From assembly GCF_004916905.1 (NCBI RefSeq), contig NZ_SDLV01000018.1, positions 1 to 64,000 of the forward strand: 64,000 nt of DNA. Direction: 5' to 3'. The notes below the pieces were generated by a model. That model saw only the letters and a list, made by a program, of their open reading frames with translations, was not told the origin of the DNA and did no database searches. The position numbers and the translations under genes were made by a program. How positions within the stretch are numbered: position 1 is the stretch's first letter; the number at the start of each line of letters is the position of its first letter. This document shows, in pieces, positions 1 through 7,953 of this stretch. Origin of the DNA: Chryseobacterium candidae (lineage in GTDB: Bacteria > Bacteroidota > Bacteroidia > Flavobacteriales > Weeksellaceae).

Positions 1-5
1 ATAAT

Positions 6-33
6 ATAAGTTGATTAAGTGTCAACTTATTTT
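6..33 (+). terminator. Hairpin, probable terminator of a gene left of the window
   Basis: The arms ATAAGTTGA (6-14) and TCAACTTAT (22-30) pair across a 7-base loop and are followed by a T run. The gene it would serve lies outside the window. Confidence 0.4.
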
Positions 34-54
34 AGGACGGGACAAAATAAATAT

Positions 55-84
55 AAAAGCTCTGTTCTGAAACAGAGCTTTTTC
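55..84. terminator. Bidirectional rho-independent terminator
   Basis: A 12-bp stem (AAAAGCTCTGTT, 55-66, with its complement 71-82) closes a CTGA loop and has A/T runs on both sides. It terminates the minus-strand lipoprotein gene ending at 113 and could stop plus-strand readthrough. Confidence 0.8.
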
Positions 85-112
85 GATTTGATATAGAACC
101 TTTGCTTTATTG

Positions 113-565
113 TTAATTATTGTCCGGTGTAATAAGTCTGATCTTGCCATTGACACATTTGACAGACGTAGGCGGCGTGATCATCATACAGTCAGACGCA
201 ATATTATACTTTTCATTAAAAGCTTTCACTTTATCCGTATACTCATTCACTCTTTGCAGGAAAGTCTCTTCTATTTTCTTAGGATAGGCAATGTATTGCT
301 GAGGGCCGCCACAGGATTTTGACCCCATAGGAGCAAATGTCCATTCACTCGCATCCGTACATTTTTCTCCTGATACTTCAGATTCAATGGAAGCTTTTAA
401 TCTATCCAGCTGTGCCTGTTCGTATTTCTGACTTTCTGCGTCAGCAGGCCTGTCTGCAATATCAATAGGAAGATTGGTATTGGCATTCTTTGATGTATTA
501 CATGAAACCAATGTTAATGTAGAACACAGTACTATTGCCGGAATATGAAAGAATAATTTTTTCAC
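113..565 (-). CDS. Hypothetical lipoprotein
   Basis: This 150-residue protein has a signal peptide ending in a lipobox (LVSC, Cys at about residue 22), so it should be a lipid-anchored envelope protein. The mature part is hydrophilic, with a Lys/Glu-rich helical stretch (about residues 45-65) and four further Cys residues (in GEKC, KSCGG, SDCM and VKC) that could form disulfides. No known domain is recognised and no function can be assigned. It stands alone, with its terminator just downstream at 55-84. The start is the only Met that gives a proper signal peptide. Confidence 0.7.
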   Translation of the reverse strand: MKKLFFHIPAIVLCSTLTLVSCNTSKNANTNLPIDIADRPADAESQKYEQAQLDRLKASIESEVSGEKCTDASEWTFAPMGSKSCGGPQQYIAYPKKIEETFLQRVNEYTDKVKAFNEKYNIASDCMMITPPTSVKCVNGKIRLITPDNN

Positions 566-633
566 AATAAACGTTTTCTTTTTTATAATTTTTCAAAACT
601 TATGCCAAGGTAAGAAATTCAAATTCATTTCCG

Positions 634-641
634 TATTTTTG
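634..641 (+). promoter_or_regulatory. -7 box of the helicase gene (leaderless)
   Basis: TATTTTTG is an exact match to the Bacteroidota TAnnTTTG -7 element. The G lies 7 bases before the ATG at 648, so transcription should begin at or next to the start codon. Confidence 0.6.
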
Positions 642-647
642 ACGAAG

Positions 648-2774
648 ATGAATAATCATTTTTTTGACTTAATAGAATATACCAACAGAAGCGTTTTTTT
701 AACCGGGAAAGCCGGAACAGGAAAGACGACATTTCTTAATGATTTTGTAAGGCGTACAAAGAAAAAGCATATTGTAGTGGCTCCCACGGGAATTGCTGCC
801 ATTAATGCAGGAGGAGTAACAATCCATTCCATGTTTGGGCTGCCGTTAAGAACCTTTCTTCCTACTACAGAAAGGATAGATACCAGTTTGGCCAATAATA
901 TTGCCGATCTGATGCCTCATTTTAAATACCGCAAAGATAAACTGAAACTTCTGAGAGAGGTTGAAATCATTATTATCGATGAGGTTTCAATGCTGAGAGC
1001 TGATGTTTTGGATATGATGGATTTCTCTTTGAGATTCATCAGAAGGAATAATCAGAGATTTGGAGGGGTACAGATGCTTTTTATTGGAGATTTGTTTCAG
1101 CTTCCTCCGGTGGTAAGGGATGAGCATATCCTGAAAATGTATTACAATTCACCCTTCTTTTTTGACAGCCACGCCATTAAGGAAATTCCTATTGTTACCA
1201 TTGAGCTGACAAAAGTATACAGACAGTCTGATGAAGAGTTTCTGGAAATTCTGAATGCGATCCGTGACGGTGATGTGGATAATATAGATTTTAATCATCT
1301 CAATGAAAGGTATGATCCTGACTTTGATATGGGAAAAGAATCCTATGTGTATCTGTGTTCTCACAACAAAATGGCAGATGAGATTAATCAGGAAAAATTA
1401 GCTGAAATAAAAGTAGATCCTCAGATTTATGAAGCTAAACTGGTAGGAGACTTTAAAGAGAACCAGTTTCCTAATGACCAGTTTCTGGAACTGAAAATAG
1501 GAGCCCAGATTATGTTTATCCGAAATGATATTTCCGGAGAAAAGAAATATTTTAACGGAAAACTGGGCGAGATTATCGGGTTGGATGAAAATGAAATCCG
1601 TGTTGTTCTGGATGAAAGTGAAAGGGAAATTGTGGTAAAAAGAGAAACCTGGGAACAGAAAAAATATTTCCTTGATACGGATAAAAATATCAAAGAAGAA
1701 GTGCTGGGAAGTTTCGAACAGTTTCCTATAAAATTAGCATGGGCGGTTACCATTCACAAAAGTCAGGGATTAACGTTTGATAAAGTCATTATTGATGCCG
1801 GGAAAAGTTTTACTGCCGGTCAGGTGTATGTGGCTTTATCCCGCTGCAGAACACTGGAAGGGATTGTTTTGAAATCAAAAATTACTCCTGAAGTTATTTT
1901 CAAAGATAACAGGATTCTGCATTTCCATACGGATACTATTGCCAATGATCATGTTGAAGCAATTCTGAATCAGGAAAAATATGATTACAGCATCAGAAAA
2001 GTATTGCGTACATTAGACTGTACATGGTTTTTGAAAGAAGTGGAAGAGTGGAATAATCTTTCTATTGTCACTAAAAATATTGATCATGTTAAAACCAAAC
2101 AGCTTTATCTTCAGTTGAAACATGAAGCGGTCAATCTTGGGAAAATTTTTGAGAAGCTGGAACGTATCATTTTTCAGAAGGTTAATCATTTTATTGAACA
2201 AAAAGAAGAATGGTCCGAAATTGAAAGCAAATCAAAAGGAGCTGTCAACTTCTTCTTTACAGAAATCAGAAATAAAATTTTCGATCCTTTAAAAGAATTT
2301 TATGCTGAAATAAAAGGTGCAAAAGGTTTAAAACAATATAACGAAGAATTTAAAAACTGGCTGGAAGATATTGAAGAGTATCTGAACAGTCTGAGAGATA
2401 TTCACTTACTGGAAAAGAAACTTTTAGATGAAAAGAATGATAAGGAAATCAATCTTAAAATTGCTAAAGTTCCTTCTCAGGTTTTAACCTTCCAGCTGTT
2501 TGAACAGGGGAAAACTATCGGAGAAATTGCCTTAGAAAGAGGGTTGGTGAAAGAAACTGTTATCGGACACCTTGCCAAATTTGCAGAACAGGGATTGCTG
2601 GACATTGCCAGAGTCATTACTTCAGACAAGATCAAAGCTTTTGAAGATGAATTCTACAAAAATCCACACGAAACTTTAACCGAGTGGAAGAATGCACTGC
2701 CAAGTCATTTTGAATTTAACGAAATCAGGATTTTAATTAATCACTATAATTATAAAAAGGAAAAGAACTCGTAA
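648..2774 (+). CDS. ATP-dependent RecD/PIF1-like helicase with C-terminal HTH domain
   Basis: This is a superfamily 1 DNA helicase of 708 residues. Near the N-terminus it has a Walker A motif (GKAGTGKTTF), then APTGIAA, a Walker B motif (IIIIDEVSML) and GDLFQLPPV. Later come the PIF1/RecD motifs TIHKSQGLTFDK and VALSRCRTLEG (roughly residues 365-410). The last 200 residues are a charged helical region ending in a winged-helix-like segment (about 610-655, FEQGKTIGEIALERG) of the kind found after RecQ-type cores. It probably unwinds DNA during repair or replication restart. A longer reading starts at TTG 639, but that codon lies inside the -7 box, so ATG 648 is chosen. The stop codon lies within the terminator loop. 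Confidence 0.85.
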   Translation: MNNHFFDLIEYTNRSVFLTGKAGTGKTTFLNDFVRRTKKKHIVVAPTGIAAINAGGVTIHSMFGLPLRTFLPTTERIDTSLANNIADLMPHFKYRKDKLKLLREVEIIIIDEVSMLRADVLDMMDFSLRFIRRNNQRFGGVQMLFIGDLFQLPPVVRDEHILKMYYNSPFFFDSHAIKEIPIVTIELTKVYRQSDEEFLEILNAIRDGDVDNIDFNHLNERYDPDFDMGKESYVYLCSHNKMADEINQEKLAEIKVDPQIYEAKLVGDFKENQFPNDQFLELKIGAQIMFIRNDISGEKKYFNGKLGEIIGLDENEIRVVLDESEREIVVKRETWEQKKYFLDTDKNIKEEVLGSFEQFPIKLAWAVTIHKSQGLTFDKVIIDAGKSFTAGQVYVALSRCRTLEGIVLKSKITPEVIFKDNRILHFHTDTIANDHVEAILNQEKYDYSIRKVLRTLDCTWFLKEVEEWNNLSIVTKNIDHVKTKQLYLQLKHEAVNLGKIFEKLERIIFQKVNHFIEQKEEWSEIESKSKGAVNFFFTEIRNKIFDPLKEFYAEIKGAKGLKQYNEEFKNWLEDIEEYLNSLRDIHLLEKKLLDEKNDKEINLKIAKVPSQVLTFQLFEQGKTIGEIALERGLVKETVIGHLAKFAEQGLLDIARVITSDKIKAFEDEFYKNPHETLTEWKNALPSHFEFNEIRILINHYNYKKEKNS

Positions 2775-2787
2775 GAGTTCTTTTTTT
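2761..2787. terminator. Terminator overlapping the helicase stop codon
   Basis: AAAGAACTC (2762-2770) and GAGTTCTTT (2775-2783) form the stem, and the loop GTAA contains the TAA stop codon (2772-2774). A T run follows. On the other strand it also ends with T's, so it can serve the convergent protease gene. Confidence 0.8.
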
Positions 2788-2811
2788 GATTAATAAGCGA
2801 TTCTTAAAAAT

Positions 2812-3660
2812 TTAAGGATACATCGCATTGATAGTATTGATATCTCCGGTTGTGAATCCGGTTCTGTTATAAGTGAAATTACTATTATCAGCTCTGGTAA
2901 TTGTTGGAAGCCCATTTTTAGAATAAGAGGTTGGCCAGTACATCATCACAGAATTAATATTGAATGGCCCTATATCTGTTCCGGAATTATAGATATTGAA
3001 ATTATAAGATTGTCCGTTTTGGATATTGTTCCACAGGATTTTTACATATTGATCTCTGTCTTTACGCGTATGCTCATGGTAAAGTCCTACCGTATGTCCC
3101 ATTTCATGAATCACTGATCCTACAGAAATGTACTGATCCAGAGAAACCGTTTGTTTTCCGCCCCGATATCCTATATGAGCCCAACCATCCGATCCTGATG
3201 AGCTTCCGAAAATAAATTCAACATAATTGGACTGATTGGTACGGTAGATCCACTGAGTATTGGTTTTATTATTATACTCGCTGATCGCAGAGTTGATTTT
3301 ATTGACATTGATAGAACCCATATTGCTGGCAATGGTATAATAAATTTTACCATTGGGCCATCTTGAATAGCTGGCACCCCCTTTATTAACTTCATTTCCT
3401 TCGGATAACTGTTTATCAGTAAGAACAATATCTTCCTGGAAAAAATTCATTCCGTTTTTTCTTTCATAGGTAATTTCCTGGCCGTTCAATTGTCCCTTTT
3501 TTACATTGTCTGCGTTGAAGGCATTCGTTTGTGCTTCGGAAATAATTTCTTCATTGTTCTTACTGCAAGAGGAAAATGTAGCAGCAATAAGAAAACTCAT
3601 AAAGACAGTTTTTCCTGTCAGCATCTGCTTACAAAACAGGCTGTTTGTTTTTTTGTTCAT
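2812..3660 (-). CDS. Secreted astacin-family (M12A) zinc metalloprotease, flavastacin-like
   Basis: A 282-residue exported protease. The N-terminus is a lipoprotein-type signal (Cys32 in FSSCSK), followed by a pro-region to about residue 95. The catalytic domain carries the extended zinc site HEMGHTVGLYHEH (185-197), with three His ligands and the general-base Glu. The Met-turn SVMMY (about 237-241) supplies the astacin Tyr; the usual SIMHY has His where this has Met. It resembles flavastacin and myroilysin of flavobacteria, which cleave peptide bonds before Asp or in matrix proteins. Substrate is unknown. It is monocistronic and convergent with the helicase. Confidence 0.85.
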   Translation of the reverse strand: MNKKTNSLFCKQMLTGKTVFMSFLIAATFSSCSKNNEEIISEAQTNAFNADNVKKGQLNGQEITYERKNGMNFFQEDIVLTDKQLSEGNEVNKGGASYSRWPNGKIYYTIASNMGSINVNKINSAISEYNNKTNTQWIYRTNQSNYVEFIFGSSSGSDGWAHIGYRGGKQTVSLDQYISVGSVIHEMGHTVGLYHEHTRKDRDQYVKILWNNIQNGQSYNFNIYNSGTDIGPFNINSVMMYWPTSYSKNGLPTITRADNSNFTYNRTGFTTGDINTINAMYP

Positions 3661-3873
3661 ATTAAAGTTTTTAAAATTTGGTATACGAATATAATAAATA
3701 TGTCTCTTTTTATTGAATTATTTTTGTTGAAATACATTTTTAATATGATTATTTAATTTTAAAATCATATAGACAAAACGATGTATACAAAAATTTTATT
3801 CCAATAGTTTTTCCCTGAACTGATCAATTGTTTTTATTAATTACAAAAAGTAACTAATGAGGTTTTTATGTTT

Positions 3874-3881
3874 TAAATTTG
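3874..3881 (+). promoter_or_regulatory. -7 box before the LLM monooxygenase gene
   Basis: TAAATTTG matches TAnnTTTG exactly, 38 bases before the ATG. No clear TTG -33 element is placed correctly. The rest of the gap 3661-3873 is AT-rich and shows nothing else. Confidence 0.55.
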
Positions 3882-3918
3882 CCTTGTTTTTCAACTAAAG
3901 AAAAATTAACATCATAAC

Positions 3919-4923
3919 ATGAAAAATTTTGAAATTTCTGTTTTAGATCTTGCACCTGTAAAGCAGGGCAAAAGCATTCATGATACTTTTCAGGACAGCT
4001 TATCACTGGCCAATCACGCTGAAAATTTACATTATAAAAGATTCTGGCTGGCAGAACACCACAATATGGAAAGTATTGCAAGCTCTGCAACCTCTGTTTT
4101 AATAGGTTTCATCGCTAACGGAACGAAAAAAATCAGAGTAGGTTCAGGAGGGATTATGCTTCCGAATCACAGTTCTCTGATTATTGCAGAACAATTTGGT
4201 ACTCTGGAATCTCTGTTTCCGGGAAGAATTGACCTTGGTTTAGGAAGGGCTCCGGGAACAGACGGACTCACAGCACAGGCTTTGGGAAGAAATCCTGCGA
4301 TTATTAATGAACAGTTCCCAAGACAAATTCTCGAACTTCAAAGATATTTTTCAAAAGAAAATTCGGATGCAATGGTTCGTGCCATTCCGGGAGAAGGGCT
4401 GGATATTCCATTATATATTCTGGGATCAAGTACAGACAGTGCGTGGCTGGCTGCGGAACTTGGTTTGCCTTATGCATTTGCAGGACATTTTGCTCCTGAG
4501 CAGATGGAAATGGCTTTTAAAATCTACAGAGAGCATTTTGAACCGTCAAAATATCTGGATAAACCTTATATCATTGCCTGTGTTAATGGCGTAGCAGCTG
4601 AAACTTCTGAGGAAGCTCATAAAATCGCGACGACTTTATTCCAGGCATTCATCAATATTATAAGAAACGACAGAAAACCTTTTGCTCCACCGGTGGATGA
4701 TATGGATGAAATCTGGTCACCGATGGAAAAATCCATGGTGTTGCAGAAACTGAGATATACTTTTATTGGAGATCAGTCCGAAATTCAGGAAAAGCTTACA
4801 GATTTTCAGGAAAGATTCCAGGTAGATGAACTGATGATCAATTCACATATCTACAATCATCAGAAAAGATTGAGATCTTACGAGATTTTCAGAGAGGCGG
4901 CTAACTCCTTATCCAAAGCTTAA
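3919..4923 (+). CDS. LLM-class flavin-dependent monooxygenase (bacterial luciferase-like)
   Basis: A 334-residue protein of the luciferase-like TIM-barrel family, usual length 320-360. It starts with the typical strand ([12 protein letters not shown]) and has FWLAEHHNM (about 42-50), [12 protein letters not shown] (about 74-85) and the [16 protein letters not shown] motif (about 98-113) of the YhbW/MsnO8 subgroup. It should use reduced FMN and oxygen to oxidise a small organic substrate that cannot be named. It is transcribed alone; ribB follows 68 bases downstream with its own promoter. Confidence 0.85.
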   Translation: MKNFEISVLDLAPVKQGKSIHDTFQDSLSLANHAENLHYKRFWLAEHHNMESIASSATSVLIGFIANGTKKIRVGSGGIMLPNHSSLIIAEQFGTLESLFPGRIDLGLGRAPGTDGLTAQALGRNPAIINEQFPRQILELQRYFSKENSDAMVRAIPGEGLDIPLYILGSSTDSAWLAAELGLPYAFAGHFAPEQMEMAFKIYREHFEPSKYLDKPYIIACVNGVAAETSEEAHKIATTLFQAFINIIRNDRKPFAPPVDDMDEIWSPMEKSMVLQKLRYTFIGDQSEIQEKLTDFQERFQVDELMINSHIYNHQKRLRSYEIFREAANSLSKA

Positions 4924-4941
4924 TAAACCATTCATAATTAG

Positions 4942-4973
4942 TTGGCAGATGCTTATTTTTATGAGTATCTTTG
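4942..4973 (+). promoter_or_regulatory. ribB promoter
   Basis: A TTG (4942-4944) lies 21 bases before TATCTTTG (4966-4973), matching the -33/-7 layout of flavobacterial promoters. The leader to ATG 4992 is short and A-rich, without a Shine-Dalgarno sequence. Confidence 0.65.
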
Positions 4974-4991
4974 CAAAAATAAAAAGTAAAA

Positions 4992-6113
4992 ATGTCCGAT
5001 ATTAAATTAAATACTATTCCAGAGGCTATTGAAGACCTTAAAAATGGTAAAATAATCATAGTAGTAGATGATGAAGACAGAGAAAATGAAGGCGATTTTC
5101 TTTGCGCTGCAGAACTGACAACGCCGGAAATTATCAATTTTATGGCCCTTCACGGAAGAGGGCTGATCTGTATGCCGCTTCCGGAAAAAAGATGTGATGA
5201 ACTTGGCCTTGAAGTAATGGTAAGCAGAAGCAGTGATCCTAAAGAAACGGCTTTTACTGTATCAGTAGACCTTTTAGGAAACGGAACATCTACCGGAATT
5301 TCTGCAGGAGACAGAGCAAAAACTATTTTAGCACTGATGGATGAGAAATCCAAACCTACAGATTTTATGAGACCTGGTCACATTTTCCCGCTTCGTGCAA
5401 GAAAAGGTGGTGTATTGAAAAGAGCCGGACATACTGAGGCTGCCATTGATCTTACACATTTAGCAGGTTTGAAAGAAGGAGGAGTGATCTGTGAGATCAT
5501 GAATGAAGATGGTACCATGTCCCGTCTGCCTGAACTTCACACTTTTGCTCAAAAGCATAACATGAAGATCGTTTCTATCGAAGATCTGATCCACTATCAG
5601 CTTAAAAAAGGTAATCTGGTAGAAAGACTTGAAGAGAAAAAAGTAAAAACGCATTACGGTGATTTTGATTTTTATGCTTTCAGAGAAACGTCCAATGATC
5701 AGATCCACTTTGCATTGACAAAAGGAGCATGGACAGTAGATGAGCCTGTTTTGGTAAGAGTACAGTCTTCAGATTCTTATTTTGATGTATTGACCAGATT
5801 AAATAATGGTGAGAAACCGCTATTGGAAAAGGTAACCAATATGGTAAATGAGGCAGGAAAAGGCGCTATTATTTTCATCAACAACGTTTCTAATTCTGAA
5901 AATACGTTGAGAAAACTTCAGCAGTTTCTGAACTATCAGGACGGCCAGGAGCAGCATCCTACACTGGCGTACAATTACAGAGATTATGGAATCGGAACGC
6001 AGATCCTGAAGAATTTAGGAATCAATAAGTTCAAAGTAATTACTCAAAACCCTAATATCAAACCTCAGGTTGGAGGATATGATGTAGAGGTTACTGAAAT
6101 GGTGCAATTGTAA
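4992..6113 (+). CDS. ribB: 3,4-dihydroxy-2-butanone-4-phosphate synthase with degenerate GTP cyclohydrolase II domain
   Basis: RibB converts ribulose 5-phosphate to 3,4-dihydroxy-2-butanone 4-phosphate for riboflavin synthesis. Residues 1-205 form a complete DHBP synthase domain with the acidic metal loop VDDEDRENEGD (25-35) and RPGHIFPLRARKGG (127-140). Residues 220-373 align with GTP cyclohydrolase II by position, but the zinc-site segment that normally reads SECLTGDxxxSxRCDCG is replaced by a Cys-free stretch (about 256-276). The second domain should therefore be catalytically dead and GTP cyclohydrolase activity must come from elsewhere. Length (373) is near that of bifunctional RibBA. 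There are no riboflavin genes beside it in the window and no FMN riboswitch is visible. Confidence 0.9.
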   Translation: MSDIKLNTIPEAIEDLKNGKIIIVVDDEDRENEGDFLCAAELTTPEIINFMALHGRGLICMPLPEKRCDELGLEVMVSRSSDPKETAFTVSVDLLGNGTSTGISAGDRAKTILALMDEKSKPTDFMRPGHIFPLRARKGGVLKRAGHTEAAIDLTHLAGLKEGGVICEIMNEDGTMSRLPELHTFAQKHNMKIVSIEDLIHYQLKKGNLVERLEEKKVKTHYGDFDFYAFRETSNDQIHFALTKGAWTVDEPVLVRVQSSDSYFDVLTRLNNGEKPLLEKVTNMVNEAGKGAIIFINNVSNSENTLRKLQQFLNYQDGQEQHPTLAYNYRDYGIGTQILKNLGINKFKVITQNPNIKPQVGGYDVEVTEMVQL

Positions 6114-6174
6114 AAAATGAACGGGCAGTAGTGAATTATTTTCGCAATAAATAACTGCTTGTAATACAAAATAT

Positions 6175-6203
6175 AAGGTTTAGGATTTTTCTAAACCTTT
6201 TTA
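6175..6203 (+). terminator. Hairpin between ribB and the Crp/Fnr gene
   Basis: AAGGTTTAG (6175-6183) pairs with CTAAACCTT (6191-6199) and a T-rich tract follows. It is a plausible ribB terminator, yet it ends only 10-11 bases before the next ATG (6214). Confidence 0.65.
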
Positions 6204-6213
6204 TTTTTAAACG

Positions 6214-6795
6214 ATGACTGAGTCCTTAAAGAAACATATCCGGGAATATATTGATATTTCAGACGAAAAGCTTGAAAAATACTGCAGTGCCTTCATGCTT
6301 CGGAAAATAAAGAAAAAAGAATTTCTTTTAAAAGAAGGGGAGATCTGCGAATTTGAAGGATTCGTGGTAAGCGGATGTTTTAAAGTTTTTCATACCCATC
6401 ATAATGCAGCCGAACAGATATTGTATTTTGGAATTGAAAACTGGTGGATCTCCGATATTGATAGTTTTGTGAATCGTATTCCTTCAAAGCTCAATATTCA
6501 GGCGCTTGAGGATAGCGAGATTCTTCTTATTCCCAAAAATGAAAAAGAAGAATTATATGCTGAAATGCCGGAGATTGAAAGATTAATGAGACTTAAGTTT
6601 CAAAAATCAATAATAGCATTGCAGCGTAGAATTATTGATAATCTAAGCAAGCCTTCAGATGAACGTTATGTTGAGTTTTTAAAAGATTATCCACAGACAG
6701 CACACCGTCTTACCAATATTCAGATTGCGGCCTATCTGGGAGTAACACCGGAATTTATAAGCAGAATCCGGAAGAAAATTGTCAGTAAAAGCTGA
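6214..6795 (+). CDS. Crp/Fnr-family transcriptional regulator
   Basis: A 193-residue regulator with an N-terminal cyclic-nucleotide-binding-type beta barrel (about 25-115; LKEGEICEFEGFVVSGCFKV matches the usual start) and a C-terminal helix-turn-helix (about 160-190, LTNIQIAAYLGVTPEFISRI). There is no Cys cluster as in Fnr, and the phosphate-binding Arg-Ser pair of true CRP is not evident, so the ligand is unknown. Similar small regulators are numerous in flavobacteria. It follows ribB after a hairpin that ends just before the start codon; no TAnnTTTG box is seen upstream, so its own promoter is unclear. Confidence 0.8.
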   Translation: MTESLKKHIREYIDISDEKLEKYCSAFMLRKIKKKEFLLKEGEICEFEGFVVSGCFKVFHTHHNAAEQILYFGIENWWISDIDSFVNRIPSKLNIQALEDSEILLIPKNEKEELYAEMPEIERLMRLKFQKSIIALQRRIIDNLSKPSDERYVEFLKDYPQTAHRLTNIQIAAYLGVTPEFISRIRKKIVSKS

Positions 6796-6808
6796 TGGCT
6801 GAAAAATA

Positions 6809-6850
6809 AAAAGTCCCGAAAGTTTATCTGTAAACGCTTTCGGGACTTTT
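6809..6850. terminator. Strong bidirectional terminator
   Basis: A 14-bp stem (6809-6822 with 6837-6850, core AAGTCCCGAAAG) with a small inner hairpin and A/T flanks separates the convergent Crp-type gene and fmt. Confidence 0.85.
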
Positions 6851-6872
6851 CTATGTCAGATAAAGATCTATT

Positions 6873-7820
6873 TTAGTTTAATGTAATTCCGTCAAAATTT
6901 CGGAAGCCATTCAGAAAATCTTTTACCATCATCCTTTTTTTACCTTCCAGCTGAAGTTCCAAAGGATAATAGATTCCGTCCTGAGTATAGATTTTAAATT
7001 CATTTTTAGAAATATCGAGACTTCCGGCTGGTTTTCCGTGATCAGAAAGTTCAAATTTCCCTCCGAATATTTTTAATCCTTTTTCTTCGTTTTCAATTTT
7101 TAAAGTGGTGAAAGCTGCAGGATAAGGGGACATTCCCAGAATAAACTGATGAACGGTTTTTGAAGGCTGTTCCCAATTGATTCTCGTATCTTCTTTAAAA
7201 ATTTTATAAGCGTTTTTAGGATATTCTACGTGTGGCTGGGGCTTTTCTTCAATAGCATTTTCAGCAAGACCATCCAGTGTCTTAACAACAAGTCCTGAAC
7301 CCATTTCCATCAGTCTGTCGTGAAGGCTTCCCGCATTTTCATCCGGTAAAATTTCTATTTCCTGCTGAAGAAGAATATTTCCTTCATCAATTTTTTCATT
7401 AATAAAGAAAGTAGTGGCTCCGGTTTTTTCTTCTCCATTGATTACTGCGTAATTAATAGGAGCTGCACCTCTGTAGTCGGGAAGTAATGAAGCATGAAGA
7501 TTGAAGGTTCCCATTTTAGGCATTTCAAAAAGTACCTTAGGCATCATTCTGAACGCTACCACTACAAAGACATCAGCTTCCAGTTTTTTAAGTTCTTCCA
7601 GAAACTCTGGATTTCTCAACTTTTCCGGCTGGAAAACAGGAATATTGTTTTCTTCTGCATAGATTTTTACCGGTGATTGGTGAATTTTCTGTCCTCGTCC
7701 GCTTGCTTTATCAGCCACAGTTACTACACCTACCACCTGATGGTGAGATTGATGGATGGCCTCCAGAGAAGTTTTTGCAAACTCAGGAGTCCCTAAAAAA
7801 ACGACTTTCAATGATTTCAT
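6873..7820 (-). CDS. fmt: Methionyl-tRNA formyltransferase
   Basis: Fmt transfers a formyl group from 10-formyltetrahydrofolate to Met-tRNA(fMet). The 315-residue length is standard. The catalytic triad of the family is present: Asn107 and His109 in FNLHASLLPDYRGAAPI, and Asp145 in NEKIDEGNILLQ. The C-terminal OB-like domain that contacts tRNA covers about residues 205-315. The start is supported by the -7 box at 7824-7831, which leaves essentially no leader. Its neighbour recQ is on the same strand 121 bases upstream. Confidence 0.95.
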   Translation of the reverse strand: MKSLKVVFLGTPEFAKTSLEAIHQSHHQVVGVVTVADKASGRGQKIHQSPVKIYAEENNIPVFQPEKLRNPEFLEELKKLEADVFVVVAFRMMPKVLFEMPKMGTFNLHASLLPDYRGAAPINYAVINGEEKTGATTFFINEKIDEGNILLQQEIEILPDENAGSLHDRLMEMGSGLVVKTLDGLAENAIEEKPQPHVEYPKNAYKIFKEDTRINWEQPSKTVHQFILGMSPYPAAFTTLKIENEEKGLKIFGGKFELSDHGKPAGSLDISKNEFKIYTQDGIYYPLELQLEGKKRMMVKDFLNGFRNFDGITLN

Positions 7821-7823
7821 GCT

Positions 7824-7831
7824 GCAAAGAT
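7824..7831 (-). promoter_or_regulatory. -7 box of fmt (leaderless)
   Basis: On the minus strand this reads TATCTTTG. Its G is only 4 bases from the A of the fmt ATG, so the transcript should start at the start codon. Confidence 0.6.
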
Positions 7832-7844
7832 AAGTTTTTGATCT

Positions 7845-7953
7845 GAGAGTCGGAAGATATTGGAGTTAGAGGGTAGGAGAGTTTGAGAGTAGGAGATGAG
7901 ATCATAATGTTTATCATTACTCATTACTCATTACTCATTACTCATTGCTCATG
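7845..7953. repeat. Purine-rich stretch and TTACTCA tandem repeat at the recQ 3' end
   Basis: At 7845-7895 the plus strand is rich in short GGAGA/GAGAGT units. From about 7916 a 7-base unit (TCATTAC) is repeated four to five times and runs into the last codons and stop codon of recQ (7942-7944). A degenerate copy of the same unit occurs near 50146-50162. Confidence 0.7.

Noticed and set aside
4992..6113. Bifunctional RibBA annotation
   Set aside because: The GTP cyclohydrolase II zinc cysteines are missing, so only the DHBP synthase function is called.
7916..7950. CRISPR-like short repeats
   Set aside because: The unit is 7 bases with no spacers and no cas genes nearby; it is a simple tandem repeat.
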